Assembly: GCA_025937615.1 (NCBI GenBank)
Contig: JAICRA010000122.1
Coordinates: forward strand, 1 to 5,468
Source of the DNA: Thermomicrobiales bacterium
GTDB taxonomy: Bacteria > Chloroflexota > Chloroflexia > Thermomicrobiales > UBA6265
Reading direction: 5' to 3'
DNA: 5,468 bases
The notes below the pieces were generated by a model. It saw nothing but the letters and a program-made list of their open reading frames with translations, had not been told where the DNA came from and searched no databases. Of the stretch, positions 1-5,468 are shown one piece after another. The translations under genes and the position numbers were made by a program. How positions within the stretch are numbered: position 1 is the stretch's first letter; each line of letters begins with the position of its first letter.

Positions 1-1179
1 GGCATCGTCATCTCCGGACTCCTGGCTGACGAGCGCGGCCCTGCCCTCCCGTTCGGGCTGGGCATCGTGCTCTTTTCGGCCGGCCTGCTTGTCGGTGGTT
101 TCGCCCCTTCGATGCCGGCGTTGATCGCTGGCCGTGCACTCCAGGGGCTGGGTGGCGGCGCTATCTCCTCCATCGCCTACGTCGCGATCGGGCGTGGCTA
201 CCCAGAGCAATCCAAACCCCGCATGCTGGCGCTCTTGTCGACTGCCTGGGTGGTGCCGGGACTCATTGGACCGGGGATCGCCGGGCTCATGGCCGAAGGG
301 CTCGGCTGGCGGTCGGTCTTTCTCGTGCTCGCTCCGCTGCCTGGACTGGCGGCTTTGCTTGCCTTTCCATCGCTGCGCCGGATGCCCGACGGGGTGCCCT
401 CTCCCCAGGCGCGGGCGCGGGTCGTGAATGCTATTGTCCTGGCGGTGGGCTCCGGGCTGGTGCTGGCCGGCATCGGTCTCGCCCAACCGGTGATCGTCCT
501 CGGGCTCACGGTGCCCGGATTGGCGCTGGCGATCCCCGCCATGCGACGGCTCCTGCCAGCAGGAACCCTGCGCGCCGCACCGGGCATGCCGGCGACGGTC
601 GCGACGATGGGTTTGCTCAACCTCGCCTTCTTCGGTGTCGACGCCTTCGTCCCGCTGGCGCTCGTCGACGTGCGTGGGACTTCCGTCGCCTACGCTGGTC
701 TCGCGCTCACGGCAGCCACCATCACCTGGACAGCCGGGGCCTGGGTCCAGGCCCGCACCGCGACTCGTGTCTCACGGCGGTCGATGACCTGGCTGGGGCT
801 GGCGATCCTCGCAGCGTCGTTCGTTATCACCGCCGCCGTGCTCTTCCCGCAAACACCGCTCCCCGCCGCGCTGTTTGGGTGGGGCATGGCTGGTTTGGGG
901 ATGGGGCTCGCTTACACCACCCTCGGCCTGACGATGCTGGAGCTAGCGGAGCCCGGACAGGAGGGGGACGCTTCGGCGTCGCTGCAACTCGCAAGTGTTC
1001 TCGGCTCGGGGCTCGGGGCCGGGATCGGCGGGGCGCTCATCGGACTCATGCAGACTCAGGGTGAAACGCTGACCCGTGCGCTGCTGCTGCAAGACGGTTT
1101 GATGCTGCTCGTGGTCGCCCTGGGACTCATCGTCGCCAGGGGATTGCCCGGACGTTTGCGCGTCGCCTCCGACCCGTGA
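1..1179 (+). CDS. MFS transporter, DHA2 (14-helix drug:H+ antiporter)-like, 5'-truncated
   Basis: The frame is open from the first base, so the window holds the C-terminal 392 residues of a membrane exporter and the true start lies upstream. Residue numbers count from base 1. A motif-A-like loop (GLLADERG, about 6-13) marks the helix 2-3 junction. A helix-4 motif follows (GRALQGLGGG, 44-53), then the antiporter motif C (GLIGPGIAG, 87-95) and WRSVF after helix 5. About ten more hydrophobic segments follow, two of them between the usual halves (about 142-180). That suggests 14 helices, as in EmrB/QacA-type DHA2 proteins, with perhaps 50-80 residues missing. Motif C is typical of proton-driven drug exporters, but the substrate cannot be told. 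Motif A is degenerate: Pro-Ala-Leu-Pro stands where basic residues usually follow the Gly. The ATG/GTG codons near base 67 are internal. No clear terminator follows. Confidence 0.9.
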   Translation, partial: GIVISGLLADERGPALPFGLGIVLFSAGLLVGGFAPSMPALIAGRALQGLGGGAISSIAYVAIGRGYPEQSKPRMLALLSTAWVVPGLIGPGIAGLMAEGLGWRSVFLVLAPLPGLAALLAFPSLRRMPDGVPSPQARARVVNAIVLAVGSGLVLAGIGLAQPVIVLGLTVPGLALAIPAMRRLLPAGTLRAAPGMPATVATMGLLNLAFFGVDAFVPLALVDVRGTSVAYAGLALTAATITWTAGAWVQARTATRVSRRSMTWLGLAILAASFVITAAVLFPQTPLPAALFGWGMAGLGMGLAYTTLGLTMLELAEPGQEGDASASLQLASVLGSGLGAGIGGALIGLMQTQGETLTRALLLQDGLMLLVVALGLIVARGLPGRLRVASDP

Positions 1180-1319
1180 GCGGCTCGCCCCCGGTTTCAC
1201 TCCCCGGTTCAGGCGACGTCGACCGCTGGGGATCGATCTCAGCCGCATCGAAGACGATTGCCCGTCGGTGATCTCTCCAGGCGACCCGGGGCTCGATAGT
1301 TACCGGCTTTCCACACGTT

Positions 1320-1359
1320 CGTACACCCTAGTTGACTTTGGCGAAAGTGTACGTATAGT
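1320..1359 (+). promoter_or_regulatory. Sigma-70-like promoter with overlapping inverted repeats, upstream of the 1470 gene
   Basis: TTGACT (1332-1337) and TATAGT (1354-1359) each match the consensus at five of six positions and are 16 bp apart. This predicts a start near 1365-1367 and a leader of about 104 nt. Two inverted repeats overlap the promoter. CGTACAC (1320-1326) pairs with GTGTACG (1347-1353), flanking the -35 box and reaching the -10 box. ACTTT (1335-1339) pairs with AAAGT (1344-1348) around GGCG, inside the -35/spacer. Their placement suits a repressor operator, which is inference; I do not recognise the site. Confidence 0.6.
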
Positions 1360-1367
1360 GCAAACGA

Positions 1368-1394
1368 GAGCGGCGTCGCTTCGCGACATCGCTC
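1368..1394 (+). promoter_or_regulatory. Stem-loop at the predicted 5' end of the transcript
   Basis: GAGCG (1368-1372) pairs with CGCTC (1390-1394), and GTCGC (1375-1379) pairs with GCGAC (1383-1387). A 2x2 internal loop separates the two helices and a UUC loop closes the hairpin. It starts within a few bases of the predicted transcription start, so it would cap the 5' end of the mRNA for the 1470 gene. It could protect the mRNA or be a protein or RNA control element. No T-run follows, so attenuation is not indicated. A second weaker hairpin, TGACCG/CGGTCA (1403-1424), and the palindrome GGACCGGTCC (1430-1439) follow in the same leader. Confidence 0.45.
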
Positions 1395-1469
1395 CATGGG
1401 TGTGACCGGGATCGCCGGCGGTCAGATCCGGACCGGTCCAGGACATTCGTTGGGGGGTGCAGCGAGGCC

Positions 1470-2129
1470 ATGGAGCAATTTCTCGTCGGGATCATCCTGG
1501 CCCTGATCGGCCTGGCGGTCTGTTTCCTCGGCTTGCGGTTCTGGTTCATCCTGCTTCCGGTGTTTGGAGCAATTACCGGGTTCTTCGTCGGGGCTCGGGT
1601 GATGCAGGATATTTTCGGCACCGGGTTCCTCGCGACGACGACCTCCTGGATCGTCGGCATTATCATGGCCATTGTCTTAGCGCTTCTGTCATATTTTATC
1701 TGGTACGCCGGGGCAATTATCATGGCTGGCGCCGTCGGCGCGAGCCTATTCTCCGGGCTCTTGCACGCGCTCTTCACCAACCCGTGGGGATGGGTGCTCT
1801 TTATCGTGGCCCTGATCGGCGCCATCATTTTCGCCGTCGGCGCGCTGATCTTGAACCTGCCAATCTACATCATTATCGTCAACTCAGCCCTCATTGGGGC
1901 GGCTCTGGCCGTTGCCGGTCTGCTGACGATCTTCGGCACGATCGAGGTCACGGAGCTCGCCAATGGCGCCGCGCTCGCGGTCGTGAACGAGACCAAGCTG
2001 GGGAACGCGTCCTGGCTCTGGGTTGTTGCCTGGATCGTGCTCGCCGCGGTGGGCATGTATTACCAACTGCGCGGCGTTGCCGAGACCCAGCTCCCCGAGG
2101 AGAAGTGGGTTCCGGCCAAGGCCGCATAA
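1470..2129 (+). CDS. Polytopic membrane protein, DUF4203/TM7S3-TM198-like, function unknown
   Basis: This is a 219-residue, very hydrophobic protein with about seven membrane segments near residues 3-20, 24-44, 57-76, 79-98, 107-127, 131-156 and 180-200. It ends in a short charged tail (about 201-219). Small-residue patterns recur inside the helices (GAITGFFVGA at 34-43, GAVGASLFSG at 87-96, GAALAVAG at 143-150). This layout and length resemble the DUF4203/TM7S3-TM198 domain, a family of unknown role in bacteria. There is no signal peptide, catalytic motif or soluble domain. The ATG at 1470 begins just before the first helix. GAGG (1464-1467) is only 2 nt from it and a G-run (1452-1457) is 12 nt away, so the ribosome site is not canonical. 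The gene has its own promoter and a hairpin after its stop, so it is probably monocistronic. It need not be linked to the metal transporter downstream. Confidence 0.8.
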   Translation: MEQFLVGIILALIGLAVCFLGLRFWFILLPVFGAITGFFVGARVMQDIFGTGFLATTTSWIVGIIMAIVLALLSYFIWYAGAIIMAGAVGASLFSGLLHALFTNPWGWVLFIVALIGAIIFAVGALILNLPIYIIIVNSALIGAALAVAGLLTIFGTIEVTELANGAALAVVNETKLGNASWLWVVAWIVLAAVGMYYQLRGVAETQLPEEKWVPAKAA

Positions 2130-2155
2130 GTCTTCAATTCGGAGATCAATCGGAT

Positions 2156-2187
2156 CGCGGGAGCGCTGGCAATCCGGCGCTCCCGCG
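2156..2187 (+). terminator. Strong GC-rich hairpin, probable terminator of the 1470 gene
   Basis: CGCGGGAGCGC (2156-2166) is a perfect 11-bp complement of GCGCTCCCGCG (2177-2187). The stem can extend inward by a U-G and two G-C pairs, giving 14 pairs around a CAAU loop. It lies 26 bp after the TAA stop. No T-tract follows, only scattered Ts (TTGTT near 2209-2213), so this is a non-canonical terminator or an mRNA 3'-end stabiliser. The 2188-2308 stretch after it has no gene I can support. Confidence 0.65.
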
Positions 2188-2308
2188 TCGCGCTCGGCAT
2201 GTCGCGCTTGTTCCCTGCACAAACTCAAAAGCCACTGGTGCTCCCACTGCCAAACTGCCCATGCCGAACGATCTTCGCCTGCCTCAGTCTGCCAACTGAT
2301 CCCTCGGA

Positions 2309-2338
2309 TTGACCTACCTGCGTCGCGCCCAGTAGAAT
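2309..2338 (+). promoter_or_regulatory. Sigma-70-like promoter of the metal-uptake operon
   Basis: TTGACC (2309-2314) and TAGAAT (2333-2338) each match consensus at five of six positions, with an 18-bp spacer. The predicted start is near 2344-2346, leaving a leader of about 76 nt before the ATG at 2421. This leader is much richer in A+T than its surroundings. A short imperfect inverted repeat (ATCC 2299-2302, GGAT 2306-2309) touches the -35 box, and the palindrome GCCATGGC (2341-2348) covers the predicted start. Either could serve a metalloregulator, but neither matches a Zur, MntR or TroR site that I recognise. Confidence 0.55.
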
Positions 2339-2378
2339 TAGCCATGGCAAAAAACCAAGATTGCTTTGCGTTTATGAA

Positions 2379-2399
2379 GAATCATGTAATCAGTAATCC
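2379..2399 (+). repeat. Three tandem AT-rich heptamers in the leader of the metal operon
   Basis: GAATCAT, GTAATCA and GTAATCC follow one another without gaps and share the core G(A/T)AATC or AATC. They end 21 bp before the ATG at 2421, downstream of the predicted transcription start. They could be a repeated protein-binding half-site or simply part of an A+T-rich, unstructured leader that eases ribosome loading. The repeat is visible in the sequence; any function is inference. Confidence 0.4.
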
Positions 2400-2409
2400 C
2401 GCTAGGACG

Positions 2410-2414
2410 AAAGG
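2410..2414 (+). promoter_or_regulatory. Ribosome binding site for the binding-protein gene
   Basis: AAAGG lies 6 nt before the ATG at 2421. It supports that start over the internal ATG at residue 25, which would remove the Arg-containing n-region of the signal peptide. Confidence 0.65.
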
Positions 2415-2420
2415 TTTCCC

Positions 2421-3419
2421 ATGCCCACATTGCCCGATCTTTCGGTCTCTGTCCTGTCCCGACTATCTCAGCGCCAGCTTCTGACAGTCGGCATGGCGCT
2501 GCTGCTGACGCTGGCCGGCTTCGCGGCGCCGGTCGCGGCTCAGGACACCGGCACCCCGATCCGCATCACCACCACAACCGGGATGATCGCCGATCTCGCC
2601 GAGAACATCGGCGGCGACCGGGTCGAGGTCGTTTCTCTGATGGGACCAGGAGTCGATCCGCACCTCTACAAACCGAGTGCCGGTGACATTCGCCGTCTCG
2701 AGGAAGCCAACCTCATCCTCTACAACGGGCTCGAGCTGGAAGGGCGAATGACCGATATCCTGGTCAAGATCGCCCGCTCAGGTACGCCAACTGTGCCTGT
2801 TGCCGAGGGTATCCCAGAGGATCGCTTGCGCGAGCCGCCCCAGTTCGCGGGGAAGTACGATCCTCACATCTGGTTTGATGTCACCCTCTGGCAGATGGCG
2901 GCGCAGCGGGTCAAGGACGAGCTGGCGACGATCGATCCGGCCTCGGACACCTTGTACCAGGCGAATCTCGAGGCCTATCTGGCCGAGCTCGACGAGCTGC
3001 ACACCTACGTGCAGGAGCAGATCCTGCGCATTCCCGAAGGGCAGCGCGTGCTGATCACCGCCCATGACGCGTTCGGCTATTACGGCGAGCAGTACGGGAT
3101 CGACGTGCGTGGCCTGCAAGGGATGAGCACGGCAACTGAGGCGACGGCCGGCGACATCCAGGCACTGGCGGAGTTCATTGCGGAACGGCAGATTCCGGCT
3201 ATCTTCGTGGAGTCGAGTGTGCCACCGGCAACCATCGAGGCGGTCCAGGAGGCCGTCCGCGACCGCGGCTTCGACGTGGTCATCGGCGGCCAGCTCTTCT
3301 CTGACGCGATGGGCGCCGCGGGCACCCCGGAGGGCACCTACCTCGGGATGGTGCGGTTCAATACCGACACCATCGTGGGCGCGCTCAGCGCGGCGGACAC
3401 CGCGACTCCAGCCGCGTGA
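2421..3419 (+). CDS. troA: TroA/ZnuA-type Zn2+/Mn2+ ABC transporter substrate-binding protein
   Basis: This 332-residue extracytoplasmic protein of the cluster A-I (SBP_bac_9) family captures a divalent metal for the permeases encoded next to it. A Sec signal has Arg at 14 and 18 in the n-region, a hydrophobic core at about 20-35 and a likely cut after Ala40 (PVAA|QD). The four expected metal ligands are present: H81 in DPHLYKPS, H149 in DPHIWFD, H215 in ITAHDAFGYY and D295 in LFSDAMG. Their spacing (68, 66, 80) is close to that of Treponema TroA (H68, H133, H199, D279 as I recall). The C-lobe also has the TroA-like GLQGMSTATEA (231-241) and AGTPEGTYLGM (300-310). There is no His-rich loop of the kind seen in many ZnuA proteins. 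A His at the third position rather than the Glu of PsaA-type Mn binders leaves Zn2+ and Mn2+ both possible. The signal peptide has no lipobox Cys. It is the first gene of the operon. Confidence 0.93.
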   Translation: MPTLPDLSVSVLSRLSQRQLLTVGMALLLTLAGFAAPVAAQDTGTPIRITTTTGMIADLAENIGGDRVEVVSLMGPGVDPHLYKPSAGDIRRLEEANLILYNGLELEGRMTDILVKIARSGTPTVPVAEGIPEDRLREPPQFAGKYDPHIWFDVTLWQMAAQRVKDELATIDPASDTLYQANLEAYLAELDELHTYVQEQILRIPEGQRVLITAHDAFGYYGEQYGIDVRGLQGMSTATEATAGDIQALAEFIAERQIPAIFVESSVPPATIEAVQEAVRDRGFDVVIGGQLFSDAMGAAGTPEGTYLGMVRFNTDTIVGALSAADTATPAA

Positions 3420-3431
3420 CGGAGAGAAAAG

Positions 3432-4259
3432 ATGACTGTCGCCGCTCCGCTCTACGAGCATGCCCCTCCTGGTACACCGCTACCCGCGGTGTCGATGCGT
3501 GACCTGACCGTTGCCTACCGCGACACGCCGGTACTCTGGGACGTCGATCTCGATATCCTCGCCGGTACGCTGACCGCCATCATCGGTCCTAACGGAGCAG
3601 GGAAATCGACCCTGATCAAGGCAGCGATGGGGTTGGTGCCGGTGGCCGCCGGGTCGGTCCAGATCTTCGGCCGCGCCTACGACGAGCAACGGAATCTGGT
3701 CGGTTACGTGCCGCAGCGTGGCAGCGTCGACTGGGATTTCCCGACCAACGCGCTCGACGTCGTGATGATGGGGACCTACGGTCGCCTCGGCTGGATCCGC
3801 CGCCCCGGCAAAGCGCAACGCGAGACGGCAATGCACTGCCTGGAGCAGCTCGGTATGGCCGATTACGCCGATCGCCAGATCAGCCAGCTCAGCGGCGGCC
3901 AGCAACAGCGAGTCTTTCTGGCGCGAGCGCTGGCGCAGGAAGCCGAGCTCTACTTCATGGACGAGCCGTTCGTTGGGGTCGACGCCACGACCGAGGGCGC
4001 GATCGTCGACTTGCTGCGGGAGCTGCGCGCGCGCGGCAAGACTGTCGTCTGCGTTCACCACGACCTGGAATCCGCTCCGGACTATTTCGACTGGCTGGTG
4101 CTGCTCAACGTGCGCGTCATCGCTGACGGTCCGTTCGCGGCCACCTTCACTCCTGAGAACTTGGCCAGGACCTACGGCGGTCGCACGCACCGGCTCACTC
4201 AGCTCATCGCCACCGGAGAGCGCACTCGAGCCGCAGAGGGGGTCGAGGCGCGCGCGTGA
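3432..4259 (+). CDS. troB: Zn2+/Mn2+ ABC transporter ATP-binding protein (TroB/ZnuC-type)
   Basis: This 275-residue cytoplasmic ATPase powers metal import. All nucleotide-binding motifs are intact and in order: Walker A GPNGAGKST (52-60), Q-loop Gln95 in YVPQR, signature LSGGQ (153-157), Walker B LYFMDEP (173-179) with catalytic Glu178, D-loop VGVDAT (181-186) and switch His210 in VHHD. The run YVPQRGSVDWDFP (92-104) after Walker A is typical of ATPases of manganese/zinc importers. A stretch of about 20 residues precedes the domain and a variable tail of about 20 ends it. GGAGAG (3421-3426) sits 5 nt before the ATG, and only 12 bp separate it from the binding-protein gene. Its stop overlaps the next start by 4 bp. 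Symbol given by family and gene order; mntB-like or znuC names would fit equally. Confidence 0.94.
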   Translation: MTVAAPLYEHAPPGTPLPAVSMRDLTVAYRDTPVLWDVDLDILAGTLTAIIGPNGAGKSTLIKAAMGLVPVAAGSVQIFGRAYDEQRNLVGYVPQRGSVDWDFPTNALDVVMMGTYGRLGWIRRPGKAQRETAMHCLEQLGMADYADRQISQLSGGQQQRVFLARALAQEAELYFMDEPFVGVDATTEGAIVDLLRELRARGKTVVCVHHDLESAPDYFDWLVLLNVRVIADGPFAATFTPENLARTYGGRTHRLTQLIATGERTRAAEGVEARA

Positions 4260-5188
4260 GTGACCTCCTGCGTGATCTAATCTTTGACTACACCCTGCGC
4301 AACGTGGCGCTCGGCTCGGCGCTGCTCGGGATCGTCAGTGGCGTCCTCGGGTCCTACGCCGTCCTTCGCCGCCAGGGACTGCTGGGGGACGCACTGGCGC
4401 ACGCCGCGCTCCCTGGCATCTGCATCGCGTTCCTGCTGACCGGCTCCCGCGAGCAGATCGTTCTGCTCCTCGGGGCCGGTATCGCCGGCTGGATCGGAAC
4501 CATGCTCCTGCTCGTCATCGTGCGCCGGACGATCCTTAGTGAGGACGCGGCGCTGGGGATCGTGCTGAGCACCTTTTTCGGCTTTGGCATCACCCTGCTC
4601 ACCTTTATCAATCAGCGCGACGACGCCAACCAGGCCGGGCTCGACAAATATCTCTTCGGGCAGGCCGCCGCGCTGGTCGAGGACGACGTCGTGGTCTTCG
4701 CGATTCTCGGCGGCATCGCCCTGCTGCTGGTGCTCCTCTTTTACAAGGAGTTCAAGCTGCTCACCTTCGACGCGGAGTTTGCCGGCAGCCTCGGGTTTGG
4801 CACCAACCGGCTAAGCGTGCTGTTGACGTCCCTGATCGTCGTCGCCGTGGTGATCGGGCTGCAGACCGTCGGCGTCGTCCTGATGGCGGCGATGCTGATC
4901 GGTCCCGCCGCGGCGGCACGGCAGTGGACCAACCGGTTGAGCGTGATGATCGTGCTCTCCGCGTCGTTCGGTGCGCTGGCCGGGGTGATCGGCGCGCTCC
5001 TCAGCTTCACTCAGGAGGGACTTCCCACCGGCCCCACGATCGTGCTGGTGTTGACCGTTATCGTCTTCTTCTCGCTCTTTTTCGCTTCGGCGCGCGGACT
5101 CGTCTGGGAGCGGCTGCGACGCCGGCGGCAGCGTCGGCAGCTGATGCTGAGCGGGCCACTGGTCGAAGGAGGTAGGAGCCGCCCATGA
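4256..5188 (+). CDS. troC: Zn2+/Mn2+ ABC transporter permease 1 (ABC-3 family, TroC-like)
   Basis: This 310-residue inner-membrane subunit is one half of the metal channel. It has about eight or nine hydrophobic segments, from about 16-37 to about 260-278. ABC-3 family landmarks are GDALAHAALPG (44-54), which likely lies at the coupling/membrane boundary, DAEFAGSLGF (172-181), the helix run GVVLMAAMLIGP (206-217) and PTGPTIVL (257-264). The GTG start at 4256 overlaps the ATPase stop as GTGA, and GAGG (4245-4248) lies 7 nt upstream. Coupled translation from the ATPase gene is therefore likely. The C-terminus is an Arg-rich tail (about 286-310, with RLRRRRQRRQ); the last part of its coding sequence also carries the ribosome site of the next gene. 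It ends in an ATGA overlap with permease 2. Confidence 0.93.
   Translation: MSDLLRDLIFDYTLRNVALGSALLGIVSGVLGSYAVLRRQGLLGDALAHAALPGICIAFLLTGSREQIVLLLGAGIAGWIGTMLLLVIVRRTILSEDAALGIVLSTFFGFGITLLTFINQRDDANQAGLDKYLFGQAAALVEDDVVVFAILGGIALLLVLLFYKEFKLLTFDAEFAGSLGFGTNRLSVLLTSLIVVAVVIGLQTVGVVLMAAMLIGPAAAARQWTNRLSVMIVLSASFGALAGVIGALLSFTQEGLPTGPTIVLVLTVIVFFSLFFASARGLVWERLRRRRQRRQLMLSGPLVEGGRSRP
5166..5178 (+). promoter_or_regulatory. Double ribosome binding site for permease 2
   Basis: A full AAGGAGG (5166-5172) sits 12 nt before the ATG at 5185, and a second AGGAG (5174-5178) sits 6 nt before it. Both lie inside the end of the permease 1 gene. This fixes the ATG at 5185 as the start and suggests strong translation in addition to coupling through the ATGA overlap. 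Confidence 0.7.
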
Positions 5189-5468
5189 GCTCCGCTCTGG
5201 CCGTTCCGCTGACTGGCATCTTGGTCGCGAGCGCCTGCGCCTTGCTTGGGAACTTCCTCATCCTGCGCCGGATGGCGATGATGTCCGACGCCATCAGCCA
5301 CGCCATTTTGCCCGGTCTGGTGGCGGGATACGTCCTGGCGCAGGGACCGAACCTGCTGGCCGGTTTCATTGGAGCCTCGCTGGCGGCAATCGCCACCGTG
5401 ACCGCGGTCGAGGCCATCCAGCGCACCCGCCTCGTCGACGGCGGCGCGGCGATCGGGATCGTCTTCCC
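5185..5468 (+). CDS. troD: Zn2+/Mn2+ ABC transporter permease 2 (ABC-3 family, TroD-like), 3'-truncated
   Basis: The first 94 residues of a second ABC-3 permease are present and the frame is open at the right edge. Two hydrophobic segments surround the family motif SDAISHAILPG (34-44), which is the counterpart of GDALAHAALPG in permease 1. The stretch CALLGNFLILRRMAMM (18-33) before it is also typical. A further helix (about 57-76) and a predicted cytoplasmic stretch (TAVEAIQRTRLVDGGAA, about 73-89) follow. About 200 residues should lie beyond the window. Having two different permeases matches TroABCD-type operons, in which a TroC/TroD heterodimer forms the channel, rather than the single-permease ZnuABC layout. 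The start overlaps the permease 1 stop as ATGA. Confidence 0.92.
   Translation, partial: MSSALAVPLTGILVASACALLGNFLILRRMAMMSDAISHAILPGLVAGYVLAQGPNLLAGFIGASLAAIATVTAVEAIQRTRLVDGGAAIGIVF

Noticed and set aside
1189..1209. Short direct repeat CCCCGGTT (1189-1196 and 1202-1209) after the MFS stop
   Set aside because: It is only 8 bp, lies in a C-rich stretch and is linked to no promoter, operator or terminator.
1225..1243. Weak stem-loop GCTG...CAGC as a terminator for the MFS gene
   Set aside because: The stem depends on two G-U pairs and has no T-run, so it is not convincing. The rest of 1180-1319 shows no other structure I would call.
1328..1828. Reverse-strand frame of 166 codons spanning the promoter region and the start of the membrane protein
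   Set aside because: It runs through the promoter and leader structures and antisense to hydrophobic coding sequence. The product is Lys/Arg/Pro/Thr-rich without domain character.
1457..2299. Long + strand reading frame of 280 codons starting with GTG
   Set aside because: It overlaps almost all of the 1470 membrane protein in another frame. Its product is Arg/His/Gly-rich low-complexity sequence with no family character, as expected for a shadow frame in GC-rich DNA.
2361..2390. Alternative promoter TTGCTT ... TGTAAT close to the binding-protein gene
   Set aside because: The -35 box matches at only three positions and the -10 box lacks the key second-position A. The 2309-2338 promoter is clearly better.
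2344..2420. Metal riboswitch (yybP-ykoY or NiCo type) in the leader
   Set aside because: The leader is short and A+T-rich and shows none of the conserved loops or long helices I know for these classes.
2778..3461. Reverse-strand frame of 227 codons opposite the binding-protein gene
   Set aside because: It lies wholly antisense to a gene with clear motifs, has no recognisable domain, and is explained by GC-biased codon use.
3480..4190. Reverse-strand frame of 236 codons opposite the ATPase gene
   Set aside because: Antisense shadow of an intact ABC ATPase; no motif or plausible start signal.

Overview
The window is GC-rich DNA in which every supported gene lies on the + strand. It holds the end of a drug-efflux-type MFS transporter, one small polytopic membrane protein of unknown function, and most of a TroABCD/ZnuABC-type operon for uptake of Zn2+ or Mn2+. 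The strong GC bias at third codon positions, the Sec-type signal peptide and the style of the proteins would fit a GC-rich bacterium such as a Thermomicrobia/Chloroflexota member. That assignment is an impression and no feature here is diagnostic. There is no rRNA, tRNA, mobile element or CRISPR array.

Region 1 (1-1179) is the 3' part of an MFS gene whose start lies off the left edge. Region 2 (1180-1469) is intergenic. Its right half has a good sigma-70-like promoter overlapped by inverted repeats, then an imperfect stem-loop at the expected 5' end of the transcript. Region 3 (1470-2129) encodes a 219-aa, roughly seven-helix DUF4203/TM7S3-TM198-like protein and is followed by a long GC-rich hairpin (2156-2187), the likely transcript end. 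Region 4 (2188-2420) is intergenic. It has a second sigma-70-like promoter (2309-2338) and then an unusually A+T-rich leader with three tandem heptamers and a short leaderless-looking reading frame.

Region 5 (2421-5468) is the metal-uptake operon: substrate-binding protein, ATPase, permease 1 and permease 2 (cut by the right edge). The genes are 12 bp apart and then overlap by 4 bp twice (GTGA and ATGA), so they are almost certainly co-transcribed and translationally coupled. The binding protein should capture the metal outside the membrane with a His-His-His-Asp site, the two permeases should form the channel, and the ATPase should drive transport. No metalloregulator gene (Zur, MntR or TroR type) is in the window.

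I found no convincing undescribed system. The most interesting leads are regulatory: the leader of the metal operon, and the repeat-laden promoter of the unknown membrane protein.
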